In this document: piece after piece, positions 1 through 8,052 of the stretch | How positions within the stretch are numbered: the first letter of the stretch is position 1 | How the letters are laid out: each line of letters begins with the position of its first letter | DNA from: JAAYEA01 sp012689325 | GTDB taxonomy: Bacteria > Chloroflexota > Anaerolineae > JAAYEA01 | Direction: 5' to 3' | Assembly: GCA_036841525.1 (NCBI GenBank) | Contig: DAITVZ010000079.1 | Location: 1 to 18,512 of the forward strand | DNA length: 18,512 nucleotides | The notes under the pieces: model-generated | Told to the model about the DNA's origin: nothing | The model's input: the letters and a program-made list of their open reading frames with translations, nothing else | Database searches by the model: none | Program-made: the position numbers and the translations under genes

Positions 1-1743
1 GGCCGGCGCTATTCGGAAGGGCTGCACCAGGCCATCGAGGCCAAGGAAGGGGTCAAGGTGCAGCGCGAGAGCCTCACCTGGGCCACCATCACCTTTCAGA
101 ACTATTTCCGCATGTATAAAAAGCTGGCGGGCATGACCGGCACGGCGGCCACCGAGGCCGAAGAGTTCGACAAGATCTACAAGTTGAGCGTCATGGTCAT
201 GCCCACCAACAAGCCAATGGTCCGCGCGGATCACTCGGACGTGGTCTACAAGACCGAGGCCGCCAAGTTCCGCGCCGTGGTCAACGAGATCGAGCAATGC
301 CATCAGCGCGGGCAGCCGGTGCTGGTCGGCACCGTCTCCATCGAAAAGTCCGAGACGCTCTCCGAGATGCTCCGGCGGCGGCGCATCCCCCACCAGGTGC
401 TCAACGCCAAATACCACGAGCAAGAAGCCGGGATCATCGCCCAGGCCGGCGCCTCGGGCGCCGTCACCATCGCCACCAACATGGCCGGCCGCGGCGTGGA
501 CATCTTGTTGGGCGGCAACGCCGAGGGCTTGGCCCGGGACAAGCTGCGCCGCCAGGGCAAGGACTTGACCCAATTGGAGCCAGGCGAATGGGAGGCGGCG
601 CTGGCCGAGGCCACGCGCATCTGCGCCGAGGACCACGACCAGGTCGTGGCCGCCGGCGGGCTGCACGTCATCGGCACCGAACGCCACGAGGCCCGGCGCA
701 TCGATAACCAGTTGCGCGGCCGCTCCGGGCGCCAGGGCGACCCCGGCGCGTCGCGCTTTTACGTCTCGATGGAAGACGACCTGATGCGGCGCTTTGGCGG
801 CAGCACGGTGGCCAACGTAATGGGCCGGCTCGGCGTGGACGAGGACACCCCCATCGAGGCCGGGCTGATCTCCAAGTCCATCGAAAGCGCCCAGGTCCGC
901 GTGGAAGGCTTTAACTTTGATATCCGCAAGCACGTGCTGGAGTACGACGACGTCGTGAACCAGCAGCGCGAGCTGATCTACGCCCAGCGGCAGCTCGTGC
1001 TGCGCGAGGAAAGCCTCCGTCCCATCATCACGGACATGGTGGAGGAAGAGCTCTCCGAGTTGGTGGCGACCTATGCCGCCAGCGAGAGCGAGCAAGGCCA
1101 GGGCTGGGACGCCGAGGGCCTCTATAACGCCGTCCGCCTGGTCTACCCCCTGCCCCCCACCGTGAGCGCCAAGACGTGGGAAGGCAAACCCGCCGCGGAG
1201 GTGACCCAAGAGGTCATCGGCCTGGCCCACCAGCTCTATGACATGAAGGAGCGCGCGCTGGGGCCCGAGCAGATGCGCCAACTGGAGCGCATGGCCATGC
1301 TGCGCGTGATCGACACGCTGTGGGTCAACCACCTGACGGGGCTGGACGAGCTGCGCGAGGGCATCGGGCTGCGGGCCTACGGCCAGCGCGACCCCCTCAT
1401 CGAATACAAGCGCGAAGCCCACGACATGTTCGACAGCCTGACGGCCAACATCCGGCGCGACATCGTGCATAGCATCTATTTCCTGAACCTGATCCGGCAG
1501 CCCGTGCGCCGTCCCGTGCGCGTCAGCGGCGCGGCCGCCGGCGGCGCCAGCCGGCCGGTGCGCAAGGCCAAGGTCGGGCGCAACGACCCTTGCCCCTGCG
1601 GCAGCGGGAAAAAGTACAAAAACTGCTGCATGCTGCGCGAGGGTGAAGAGGCCGCCGCGGCGCCGGCGTCCAAGTCCGGTGCGGCCCAAGGTGGCGCGGC
1701 CAAGCCTGGGGCAGCCAAGGCCAAGCCACGCCAGCGACGCTGA
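1..1743 (+). CDS. secA: Preprotein translocase ATPase SecA, 5' end outside the window
   Basis: SecA is the motor that drives unfolded preproteins through SecYEG at the inner face of the membrane. Frame 1 is open from the first base (GRRYSEGLHQAIEAKEG...), so the first 300-400 residues with the Walker A/B nucleotide-binding domain 1 lie upstream, and 580 residues remain. Counting from base 1, visible landmarks are MTGTA after the start of the second motor domain, MAGRGVDI at about 161-168, the arginine-finger motif RGRSGRQGDPG at about 237-248, and the helical scaffold FDIRKHVLEYDDVVNQQR. The C-terminal SEC-C zinc motif has Cys531, Cys533, Cys542 and Cys543. After it comes a roughly 37-residue tail rich in Ala, Lys and Gly, whereas SecA normally ends at or just after the zinc motif. 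The stop is TGA. Identification is certain. Confidence 0.98.
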   Translation, partial: GRRYSEGLHQAIEAKEGVKVQRESLTWATITFQNYFRMYKKLAGMTGTAATEAEEFDKIYKLSVMVMPTNKPMVRADHSDVVYKTEAAKFRAVVNEIEQCHQRGQPVLVGTVSIEKSETLSEMLRRRRIPHQVLNAKYHEQEAGIIAQAGASGAVTIATNMAGRGVDILLGGNAEGLARDKLRRQGKDLTQLEPGEWEAALAEATRICAEDHDQVVAAGGLHVIGTERHEARRIDNQLRGRSGRQGDPGASRFYVSMEDDLMRRFGGSTVANVMGRLGVDEDTPIEAGLISKSIESAQVRVEGFNFDIRKHVLEYDDVVNQQRELIYAQRQLVLREESLRPIITDMVEEELSELVATYAASESEQGQGWDAEGLYNAVRLVYPLPPTVSAKTWEGKPAAEVTQEVIGLAHQLYDMKERALGPEQMRQLERMAMLRVIDTLWVNHLTGLDELREGIGLRAYGQRDPLIEYKREAHDMFDSLTANIRRDIVHSIYFLNLIRQPVRRPVRVSGAAAGGASRPVRKAKVGRNDPCPCGSGKKYKNCCMLREGEEAAAAPASKSGAAQGGAAKPGAAKAKPRQRR

Positions 1744-1774
1744 GACCGCCAAGCCGCTGGCGCGGAGATTGGGC

Positions 1775-1803
1775 TTGCGTGTTATTCGCAATCATGCTAA
1801 GAT
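1775..1803 (+). promoter_or_regulatory. Candidate extended -10 promoter for the KaiC-like cluster
   Basis: The 156-bp gap after secA is more A+T-rich than its surroundings. It contains TTGCGT (1775-1780), a 17-bp spacer, and TGC-TAAGAT (TG at 1795-1796, hexamer 1798-1803), which is an extended -10 arrangement. The -35 matches the consensus at only three positions. It would give a leader of about 90 nt before the GTG at 1900. An imperfect inverted repeat, CAAGCC/GGCTTG (1750-1755 and 1772-1777), lies just upstream and has no T-run. Confidence 0.35.
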
Positions 1804-1899
1804 ATCCGCGTCTGTTCGCATCATGTCGTCTTGCACAGGCGGGGCCTCCATCCCTTCCAGACGAGATAGAGGGCTGCCCAGCCGAGGGGGTGATCCAAG

Positions 1900-2277
1900 G
1901 TGACAGTGCAGTACGAGGACTTTACAACCAAGCTGATGAACGACATGGACCCAGCGCTGCTGGACTTTGTGAAGGAAAAGGTCAACACCTTCATCAAATG
2001 GGATCTGCTCCGGTTCTTTCATGGAAACCCCAATACCGCCGATACGGCCGAAAACATCGCCAGGTATGTTGGGCGAAGCGCTGCCGCGGTCAAGGCGGAG
2101 GCGCAAGAGCTGGTGGATGACCGGCTCTTGCAGATACGGCTGGTGGCGGATCTGCCGATCTACACCCTGACCCAGGATCGGGAGAACCGCACCTTGATCG
2201 ATCAGTTCCTGGGTGCGTGCGAGGACCGCGATTTCCGGGTCAAGGTCGTCTACCACATCATCCGTGGGATGCGATAG
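1900..2277 (+). CDS. Small winged-helix-like protein upstream of KaiC-like ATPase
   Basis: 125 residues, with no membrane segment or signal peptide. Residues about 30-98 read like a winged helix: a helix around FIKWDLLRFFHGNP, a second helix DTAENIARYVGRS, a recognition-type helix AAVKAEAQELVDDRLL, and a strand pair ending PIYTLT. This resembles wHTH domains that sense 'which regulator is bound' and is an inference from pattern only. The start is GTG at 1900, preceded by GAGGGGG at 1884-1890; a second GTG at 1906 is possible. The stop is TAG. It is the first gene of a tight co-directional run with the KaiC-like ATPase (74 bp downstream), so it may be a DNA-binding or adaptor partner of that ATPase. 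I do not recognise a named family. Confidence 0.8.
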   Translation: MTVQYEDFTTKLMNDMDPALLDFVKEKVNTFIKWDLLRFFHGNPNTADTAENIARYVGRSAAAVKAEAQELVDDRLLQIRLVADLPIYTLTQDRENRTLIDQFLGACEDRDFRVKVVYHIIRGMR

Positions 2278-2350
2278 GAGCGCCGGCACGCCGCCTGTGC
2301 CTGCCGAAGCGCAGGCTGCGGAGCGCGCCACCGCAGAGGAGATCAGCAAC

Positions 2351-3124
2351 ATGGAAAGGGTCAAGACAGGCATCAAGGGTTTGGACCAGATGCTGCAAGG
2401 CGGCCTGCTCCCCGAGACGGCCACCCTCGTCGAGGGCGCGCCGGGGACAGGGAAGACCACCCTGGGCATGCAATTCATCTACAATGGCATCGTCCAATAC
2501 GATGAGCCCGGCCTCATCGTCACCTTTGAGGAATTCCCCCTGCAGTATTACCGCGATGCGGCCAGCTTTGGCTGGGATTTCCGCGAGCTGGAGCGCCAAG
2601 GCAAGCTCCGCGTCATCATGAGCAGCCCCGAAGTCACTCACCATGACCTGACCAGCGTGGGCGGGATCATCGAGACCGCCGCCAAAGAGATGGGCGCCCG
2701 CCGCATCCTCGTGGATAGCATCTCGCATTTCCGCCGCCTGGAGCAAGACCCCATCGCCCTGCGGGAGCTGCAATACAGCTTTATCAACGCCCTGAAGCGC
2801 GAGGGGCTGACCAGCCTGCTGACGCGGGAGAGCCAGACGCTTTTCGGCGAGAACCGCCAGGCGGATGACTTTGTCGCCTTTACCGCGGACACCTACCTGC
2901 TCTTGCGCTATGTCGAGATCGAGAGCATCGTCCAGAAGGCCCTATTGGTGCTCAAGTTCCGCGGCAGCGACCACGCCAAGGACATCCGGCAGTTCGAGAT
3001 CACCGGCCAGGGGATCGTCGTCCGCTCCAGGTTCGAGGGGCAGGAGGGGATCATGAGCGGCAGCCCCCATCGCATGGCCGATGCCTTTGTGAAGGCTTTT
3101 GTGGAGAACAGGGGCGCCAAATGA
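2351..3124 (+). CDS. Single-domain KaiC/RAD55-family RecA-like ATPase
   Basis: 257 residues holding one KaiC domain (COG0467 type) rather than the two of cyanobacterial KaiC. It opens with TGIKGLDQMLQGGLLP, followed by Walker A GAPGTGKT (29-36, Lys35), a paired glutamate FEE (Glu60-Glu61, matching the catalytic glutamates of KaiC), Walker B ILVDS (119-123, Asp122), and the late LKFRGSDH signature (201-208). Members hydrolyse ATP slowly as ring oligomers and act as switches or timers in signalling; the substrate or partner here is unknown. The reading frame extends upstream to 2213 inside the previous gene, but ATG 2351 has AGAGGAG nine bases ahead and begins exactly at the domain edge. The stop TGA overlaps the ATG of the next gene (ATGA), which points to translational coupling. 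Confidence 0.93.
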   Translation: MERVKTGIKGLDQMLQGGLLPETATLVEGAPGTGKTTLGMQFIYNGIVQYDEPGLIVTFEEFPLQYYRDAASFGWDFRELERQGKLRVIMSSPEVTHHDLTSVGGIIETAAKEMGARRILVDSISHFRRLEQDPIALRELQYSFINALKREGLTSLLTRESQTLFGENRQADDFVAFTADTYLLLRYVEIESIVQKALLVLKFRGSDHAKDIRQFEITGQGIVVRSRFEGQEGIMSGSPHRMADAFVKAFVENRGAK

Positions 3125-3414
3125 GCATCCTCTGCGCCGCGATGAACCTCTATTCGTGGGGCCTGGCCGTCGTGGTCATCATCTTTGTGTACCTCATCGG
3201 CAGGTTCTTTGAGGAGAAAGCGGGGCAGCGTTCTCACTATCAGGCCTTCCTGGTCCCTATGGTGCTCTTTCTATTGGCGGCTCTCCGCTATGTGGCCTAT
3301 GCGCAGGATTTCGTCGGCGACCTGGTGGGTGATGCGCTGCTTTTTGGAGGAGGGCTGGCCCTCATGTTGAGCTGCCGCCACCTCCTTGCGCTGATGGTAG
3401 GTGGCAAGAAATGA
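3121..3414 (+). CDS. Small three-helix membrane protein A of the KaiC-like cluster
   Basis: 97 residues. Hydrophobic segments are at about 9-27, 41-60 and 67-91, with a short charged loop RFFEEKAGQRSH between the first two and a basic C-terminus (GGKK). There is no recognisable enzymatic motif. Its ATG overlaps the stop of the KaiC-like gene, and its own stop overlaps the next ATG, so the three genes form a coupled string. It probably sits in the inner membrane with the next protein and could tether or gate the kinase encoded downstream. Function is unknown; the membrane assignment is from hydrophobicity, and the link to the kinase is inference from gene order. Confidence 0.85.
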   Translation: MSILCAAMNLYSWGLAVVVIIFVYLIGRFFEEKAGQRSHYQAFLVPMVLFLLAALRYVAYAQDFVGDLVGDALLFGGGLALMLSCRHLLALMVGGKK

Positions 3415-3740
3415 CCGTGCTGATCGCGCTCTTGGGTTCCGCTGGCTTGGCCGCCTTGATCTACGCCGTTTCTTTTCTGGTGAACGTCAACCAGCGAATC
3501 GGCGCGATGACCAAGATGAAGCCCTTCTATCGTTGGCTCTACCTGGCGGCCCTTTGCCTCACCGTCGCCTTCCTGATCCGCCTGCTGCGCACCAGCGTGT
3601 TCTGGGCGCCCCAGGAGGCGCCGCCGCTGTTGACCAGCGACCTATTCTACCTGGCGACCTACCATGTGCCGCTGGCCGTGGGCATGACGATCATTCTCAT
3701 GGTGACCATCAAATACTGGGGTTGGCTGATCAAATTGTGA
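3411..3740 (+). CDS. Small three-helix membrane protein B of the KaiC-like cluster
   Basis: 109 residues with hydrophobic segments at about 3-24, 39-58 and 79-101. Short loops carry QRIGAMTKMK on one side and the acidic/proline stretch WAPQEAPPLLTSD on the other. The similar size and helix number of the preceding protein suggest a pair, though I see no clear sequence identity between them. The ATG overlaps the previous stop (ATGA), and AGGTGG lies just upstream as a ribosome binding site. The stop TGA is 90 bp before the kinase start. No family is recognised. A membrane partner or sensor subunit for the multi-GAF kinase is the simplest guess. Confidence 0.85.
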   Translation: MTVLIALLGSAGLAALIYAVSFLVNVNQRIGAMTKMKPFYRWLYLAALCLTVAFLIRLLRTSVFWAPQEAPPLLTSDLFYLATYHVPLAVGMTIILMVTIKYWGWLIKL

Positions 3741-3830
3741 TACGGTTTTGGGACGCCAGCCTGCGCCTCGTCCCTTGATCGCGCTGGAGCCCCGACGAAT
3801 CCAAACTCGATGGGAGGCGGGACGGCGATA

Positions 3831-6668
3831 ATGGGTACCGCGGCCGAGATCGCTGCGCTGGTGCTGGCGTTGAGCCTCCTTTGTTACGCGCTGGTGCTGT
3901 TGAGAAAGGCCAGACGGCAACAAGGCCTGGCCGCGCGCGCCGAGCAGCTCCAAGTCATCAACGAGATCGGCCAGGATATCGCCGCCACTCTGGACGTCAG
4001 CAGCATCATGGACCATGTGGTGCGCATCCTACGCGACCGCCTGGGCCACTATGACGCCAACATCCTCTTGCTCGACCCACAGGGAACCGAGCTCACCTGG
4101 CAAGCCGGCACGCGCATCGACCCGGCCCTGGCTCCGGCGGGCTCGCTGCGCTGCTCCCTGGGCACCGGCATCATCGGCCAGGCCGCCAAGCTCGGACAGC
4201 CCCTCTATGCCAGCGACGTCCTCCAAGACCCCGACTATGTGGCCGTGCCCCAACTGCCCGACACCCGCTCCGAGCTGGCGGTGCCCATCCAGATCGGGGA
4301 TCGCCTGCTGGGCGTGCTGGATGTGCAGAGCACGCAACTGGACGCCTACACGCAGGACGACATCGCGGTCTTGCAGGCCCTCACCAGCCAATTGGCGATC
4401 TCGCTGGAAAACGCGCGCCTGCTCGAACAGACCCAACAACGCGTCTCCGAGCTGACGGCGCTGCGCCAGATCACTTTGCAGTTGATCTCCACCACTTCGC
4501 TTCCTACGGTTCTGGAGACCATCGCCGCCAGCGCCCTCCACTTGATCGGCGCCAGCGATGTGGATATCTACCTCTATGACAGGGAAAAAGACGAGTTCAC
4601 CTTTGGCACCATGCTCTGGGACACGGGGCAGCGGCAGCCAGCAGCGGCTGCCCCGCGAGAGGATAGGCTCATCGCGCGGGTGGCGCGGGAAGGGCAGCCC
4701 ATCGTCATTGGCGATACCGCCCAAGACCCGCTGCTGGGCGATGCCGCCGCCCTGGGCCGAGGGGCCATTGCCAGCTTTCCCCTGCTTCGCGGCGATAACC
4801 CGCTCGGCGTCTTTACCATCGCCTTCCGCAAGCCCCACGCCTTCACCGAGGACGAATTGCGCGTGCTCGGGTTGCTGGCCGATCAGGCGGCGCTTGGCCT
4901 GGAACGGGCGCAGCTCTTCGAGGAGCTGAACCGGCGCATCCACCACCTCTCCACCATCATGCGGATCAGCAGCATCGTCACCTCGATCCTGAACCTCGAC
5001 GAGATTCTGCAATCCGTCCTTCATGCAGTAGGAGAGGCGCTCCATGTGCAAGCGGGAGGCATCATCCTGGTCGAGGGCAACCTATTGGTTTGCCGGCTCG
5101 GCATCGGGGAGGCCATCGCCTGCCCCGCCGTTCTCCCGGACGCGCCCGCTAGCCTGATCGCCCAGGTGATCGAGCGCAAAAAGCCCGCGCGCATCGCCCA
5201 CGCGGAGGCCGAGCCCCGCGGCGAGCCTGACATCATCTCGACCTGCCCAGAGCGCTCCCTGCTGTGCGCGCCGATGCTCGTCAAGGGCGCCGCCATCGGC
5301 TGCATCAAGCTGGTCAACCGGCGGGATGGGCAACCCTTTAGCCAAGACGACGAGGAACTGCTGACCTCCGTGACCAGCGCCACCTCGGCGGCCATCGAGA
5401 ACGCGCGCCTATATCAAGCGTCGGAGCGACGGCTGGCCGAGACCAGCCTCCTGTGCGACCTGACCCAGCATACCACCAGCACGCTGGCGCTGGAGCAGGT
5501 GCTCAACTCGATCGTGGAGCGGCTGCGCACCGTCATCTCGTGCCGCGCCATCACCATCTTTTTGCTGGATGCGACGGGCGAAGAGCTGACCATCGCCGCG
5601 GCCTCTGGGCTGAAAGCCGAGTTCCGCGAGCGCACGCGCATCAAGGTCGGCGAGGGCGTCAGCGGCGTGGTGTTCAAAGAGGTGCGCCCCATGTACGTGC
5701 GCGACGTGCCCCGAGAGGCCCCCAACCTCGGCTCCGATCCCGCTATCCGCTCCCTGCTGGTGGTGCCGCTGATCGCCAAGTCCAAGGTCATCGGCACGCT
5801 CAGCGTGGACAGCACCCAGGTTGACGCCTTCTCGGAAGACCACGAGCGGCTGCTGACCATCGTCGCCGCGCAGGCCGCCTCCTCCATCGAGAACGCCCAG
5901 CTATACGAGGCGGAGCGGCAGCGCGCCGAGGAATTGGAGCGGGCTTATCGGGAGCTGAAGGAACTGGACCGCATGAAATCCCAGTTCGTGCAGAACATCT
6001 CGCACGAGCTGCGCACGCCGCTGACGTTTATCAAAGGGTATGCCGACCTGCTCGCCGAAGAGGCGATGGGCAAGCTATCCGAGCAGCAGAAGCGCAGCGT
6101 GGACATCATTGCGCAAAAGACCGACGCCATCACCCGCCTGGTGAACGACATCATCACCCTGCAAGAGATCGAGACCATGCCCATTCACAAGGACGTGGCG
6201 TCCTTGGGCGACATCTTGGGCATGGTGGTGGACACCGCGCGGGCCACGGCCTCGTCACGCGGGCTGGAGCTGCGCACCCAGGTCCCCTCGACGCGAATGT
6301 GGATCATGGCCGACGACGACCGGCTGATCCAGGTCTTTGACAACCTGTTGGGGAATGCCATCAAGTTCACCGCCAGCGGCGGCGCCATCACCGTCAGCGC
6401 GCAGGACGATGGCGACTATTGGCGGGTGTCCGTGCAAGATACGGGCATCGGCATCCCGACGGACAAGCTGGACAAGATCTTTGAGCGGTTCTATCAGGTG
6501 GACGGCTCCACCACGCGGCGTTTCGGGGGGACGGGGCTGGGGCTGGCCATCGCCAAAGAGATCGTCCTCAATCACGACGGCAGGATCTGGGCCGAAAGCA
6601 GCGTGGGCCAGGGCAGCACCTTTCACGTCGCCCTGCCCAAGTGCGCTGACCCCGACGACGCCGCCTAG
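3831..6668 (+). CDS. Membrane-anchored histidine kinase with four GAF domains
   Basis: 945 residues. One N-terminal transmembrane helix (about 5-24) is followed by four consecutive GAF domains (about 40-190, 205-357, 375-520 and 540-684). Each ends in an ALE/SIENARLY-like signature helix. A short charged coiled coil (YEAERQRAEELERAYREL) leads into a HisKA domain with the phospho-accepting His725 in NISHELRTPL. The HATPase domain has an N-box (DDRLIQVFDNLLGNAIKF, about 828-846), DTGIGIP, and GGTGLGLAIAKE. No receiver domain is attached, so an external response regulator is needed; two receiver-only proteins are encoded convergently next door. GAF domains commonly bind small ligands, tetrapyrroles or cyclic nucleotides; no bilin-type cysteine motif is obvious. 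ATG 3831 is preferred over ATG 3810 because a GGGAGGCGGG stretch (3812-3820) precedes only the former. The stop is TAG. Confidence 0.96.
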   Translation: MGTAAEIAALVLALSLLCYALVLLRKARRQQGLAARAEQLQVINEIGQDIAATLDVSSIMDHVVRILRDRLGHYDANILLLDPQGTELTWQAGTRIDPALAPAGSLRCSLGTGIIGQAAKLGQPLYASDVLQDPDYVAVPQLPDTRSELAVPIQIGDRLLGVLDVQSTQLDAYTQDDIAVLQALTSQLAISLENARLLEQTQQRVSELTALRQITLQLISTTSLPTVLETIAASALHLIGASDVDIYLYDREKDEFTFGTMLWDTGQRQPAAAAPREDRLIARVAREGQPIVIGDTAQDPLLGDAAALGRGAIASFPLLRGDNPLGVFTIAFRKPHAFTEDELRVLGLLADQAALGLERAQLFEELNRRIHHLSTIMRISSIVTSILNLDEILQSVLHAVGEALHVQAGGIILVEGNLLVCRLGIGEAIACPAVLPDAPASLIAQVIERKKPARIAHAEAEPRGEPDIISTCPERSLLCAPMLVKGAAIGCIKLVNRRDGQPFSQDDEELLTSVTSATSAAIENARLYQASERRLAETSLLCDLTQHTTSTLALEQVLNSIVERLRTVISCRAITIFLLDATGEELTIAAASGLKAEFRERTRIKVGEGVSGVVFKEVRPMYVRDVPREAPNLGSDPAIRSLLVVPLIAKSKVIGTLSVDSTQVDAFSEDHERLLTIVAAQAASSIENAQLYEAERQRAEELERAYRELKELDRMKSQFVQNISHELRTPLTFIKGYADLLAEEAMGKLSEQQKRSVDIIAQKTDAITRLVNDIITLQEIETMPIHKDVASLGDILGMVVDTARATASSRGLELRTQVPSTRMWIMADDDRLIQVFDNLLGNAIKFTASGGAITVSAQDDGDYWRVSVQDTGIGIPTDKLDKIFERFYQVDGSTTRRFGGTGLGLAIAKEIVLNHDGRIWAESSVGQGSTFHVALPKCADPDDAA

Positions 6669-6687
6669 CCCCGCACGCCCCCGCCGG

Positions 6688-6714
6688 AAAAGAAAAAACG
6701 GCGCCTGCGCGCCG
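6688..6714 (-). terminator. Rho-independent terminator for the leftward operon
   Basis: Read on the - strand, a perfect 6-bp stem CGGCGC/GCGCCG (arms 6709-6714 and 6699-6704) with a 4-nt loop is followed directly by TTTTTTCTTTT (complement of 6688-6698). It lies 27 bp beyond the stop of the E1-like gene and 20 bp beyond the kinase stop. The + strand side lacks a T-run after the stem, so it should work mainly for the leftward transcript, although the hairpin could also protect the 3' end of the kinase message. Confidence 0.75.
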
Positions 6715-6740
6715 CTCTATCCCCATCTATCCCAACGATC

Positions 6741-7601
6741 CTAGGCCCCGCCGATGGCGATCTCGTCCACCGTCCCCGACTCGGCGTCCAACAGCAGCAT
6801 GCGGTGGCGCAAGAGCTCCCCCCTGCCAATGATGAGCTTGACCACTTCGTGGATCTGCCACGCCGCCACCATCATGGGCGTGGCGGCGGGGTTGCCCAGG
6901 CGCGTCTCGATGCCGCGTTGGGGCACGGCATCCTCGCCATAGAGCGCGAACAAGCCCGGATCCCCGGGCAGGATGGTCATCACCTGGCCGGAGTAGCCGG
7001 CGATGGCGCCATGCACGAAAGGAATCCCCAGGGCCGCCGCGGCCCGCTGGAGCTGCAAGCGAGCGGGCAGGGTGTCCAGCGCATCGACGGCCACCTGCGC
7101 GCCGGCCAGCAGGCGGGGGAGGTTCTCCGCATCGGCCCAGAGCTGGTGCGCGGACACCTCCGTGGCCGCGTTCACCGCGGCGACGCGCGCCGCCGCCATC
7201 TTGGCCTTGGGCTGGCCCAGACTCTCCTCGACGGCCAACAGTTGCCGGTTGAGGTTGCTCTCTTCCACCGCATCGCTGTCGATGATGATCAGGCGGCCCA
7301 TGCCCATCCGGGCCAGGCCCTCCACAATCCAACCGCCGAGGCCGCCGGCGCCCACCACGGCCACGGTGGCGCGCAAGAGCTTGGACTGCCCATCCCAGCC
7401 CACCGTCCCCAGGCTGCGCTCGTAGCGCATGGGGAGGACATGGTGATCGAGGGCCAGCAGCTCGGCCTCGCGCAAAGTGAGTCGGTGCTGCTGCGCGACC
7501 TGCCTCAGCGCCCCCAGCGATAGCAGCGCGAGTTCTTGACCGTTGGCGTCCCGCTTGGCCTGCGCCAGGCGCCGCATCTCGCTGAGGATATCACCGCCCA
7601 T
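6741..7601 (-). CDS. ThiF/MoeB/HesA-family E1-like adenylyltransferase lacking all cysteines
   Basis: 286 residues. Members of this family adenylate the C-terminal glycine of ubiquitin-like sulfur carriers such as ThiS and MoaD. After a helical N-terminal stretch of about 55 residues comes the classic entry RYERSLGTVGWDGQSKL, then the nucleotide loop GAGGLGG (84-90), Asp108/Asp110 in IIDSDAVEESNLNRQ (Arg119 and Gln120 conserved), Lys132/Lys134, and DALD (173-176). There is no cysteine anywhere in the protein. It therefore lacks both CxxC zinc pairs of MoeB/ThiF and any catalytic thioester cysteine. No ubiquitin-like partner gene is visible in the window. ATG 7601 is chosen because GAGAGG lies just upstream and the longer frame would overlap the response regulator; the gap to that gene is 10 bp. 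The stop is TAG. Confidence 0.9.
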   Translation of the reverse strand: MGGDILSEMRRLAQAKRDANGQELALLSLGALRQVAQQHRLTLREAELLALDHHVLPMRYERSLGTVGWDGQSKLLRATVAVVGAGGLGGWIVEGLARMGMGRLIIIDSDAVEESNLNRQLLAVEESLGQPKAKMAAARVAAVNAATEVSAHQLWADAENLPRLLAGAQVAVDALDTLPARLQLQRAAAALGIPFVHGAIAGYSGQVMTILPGDPGLFALYGEDAVPQRGIETRLGNPAATPMMVAAWQIHEVVKLIIGRGELLRHRMLLLDAESGTVDEIAIGGA

Positions 7602-7611
7602 CTTGACCCTC

Positions 7612-8013
7612 TCAGGCTCCGCGCTTCTTGGCCAGCGCGCTCTCCACGCTCTGCAACAGGTTCTGCGGGCCAAAGGGCTTGGTCACATAATCATCGACTT
7701 TGGCGATATAGAGGCCCAGCACCTTGTCGATGCTCTGCGCCTTGGCCGTGACCACGATGACGGGCAGGTCCTGCAACTCGGGGTTGGCCCTAATGCGACG
7801 AAAGACCTCCCACCCGTCCATGTCGGGCATCATGATATCCAGGAGCACCAGATCGGGCCTCAGGCGCTGGATCGCCTCGAGCCCCTCTTCGCCGCCAAGC
7901 ACGCCGATCACCTCATAATCCTTACGCTCCAGGATCAGCCGCACGAGATCGATCATCTCGGGCTCATCTTCGATGCAAAGCACCTTCCAGGTCTTGGTTG
8001 CTTGGTTCTCCAC
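7612..8013 (-). CDS. Receiver-only response regulator 1
   Basis: 133 residues making up a single CheY-like receiver domain with no output domain. The acidic pair Glu15-Asp16 is in CIEDEPEM, the phospho-acceptor Asp59 in LVLLDIMMPDMDGW, Thr89 in VVTAKA, and Lys112 in YVTKPFGP. The start is GTG 8013, with AAGGAG seven bases ahead; the frame is open to 8214 but that part overlaps the upstream gene and is arginine-rich shadow sequence. It is a close tandem copy of the next regulator upstream. It probably takes phosphate from a histidine kinase and signals by protein-protein contact; the multi-GAF kinase encoded convergently is the nearest candidate. That pairing is inference. Confidence 0.93.
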   Translation of the reverse strand: MENQATKTWKVLCIEDEPEMIDLVRLILERKDYEVIGVLGGEEGLEAIQRLRPDLVLLDIMMPDMDGWEVFRRIRANPELQDLPVIVVTAKAQSIDKVLGLYIAKVDDYVTKPFGPQNLLQSVESALAKKRGA

Positions 8014-8052
8014 TAGCCTTCTCCTTGCTGAAGGGGCAAGCCAACGCCCAAC

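Noticed and set aside
1750..1777. Inverted repeat CAAGCC/GGCTTG after secA as a terminator
   Set aside because: The loop is long (16 nt), there is no T-run, and the right arm overlaps the candidate -35 box.
2213..2350. Upstream start for the KaiC-like ATPase
   Set aside because: It would overlap the winged-helix gene and add a Ser/Arg/Ala-rich stretch unlike the family; ATG 2351 has a good ribosome binding site at the domain edge.
1792..2478. A 228-residue - strand open frame
   Set aside because: It covers the winged-helix gene and the start of the ATPase on the opposite strand, with no ribosome binding site or recognisable motif.
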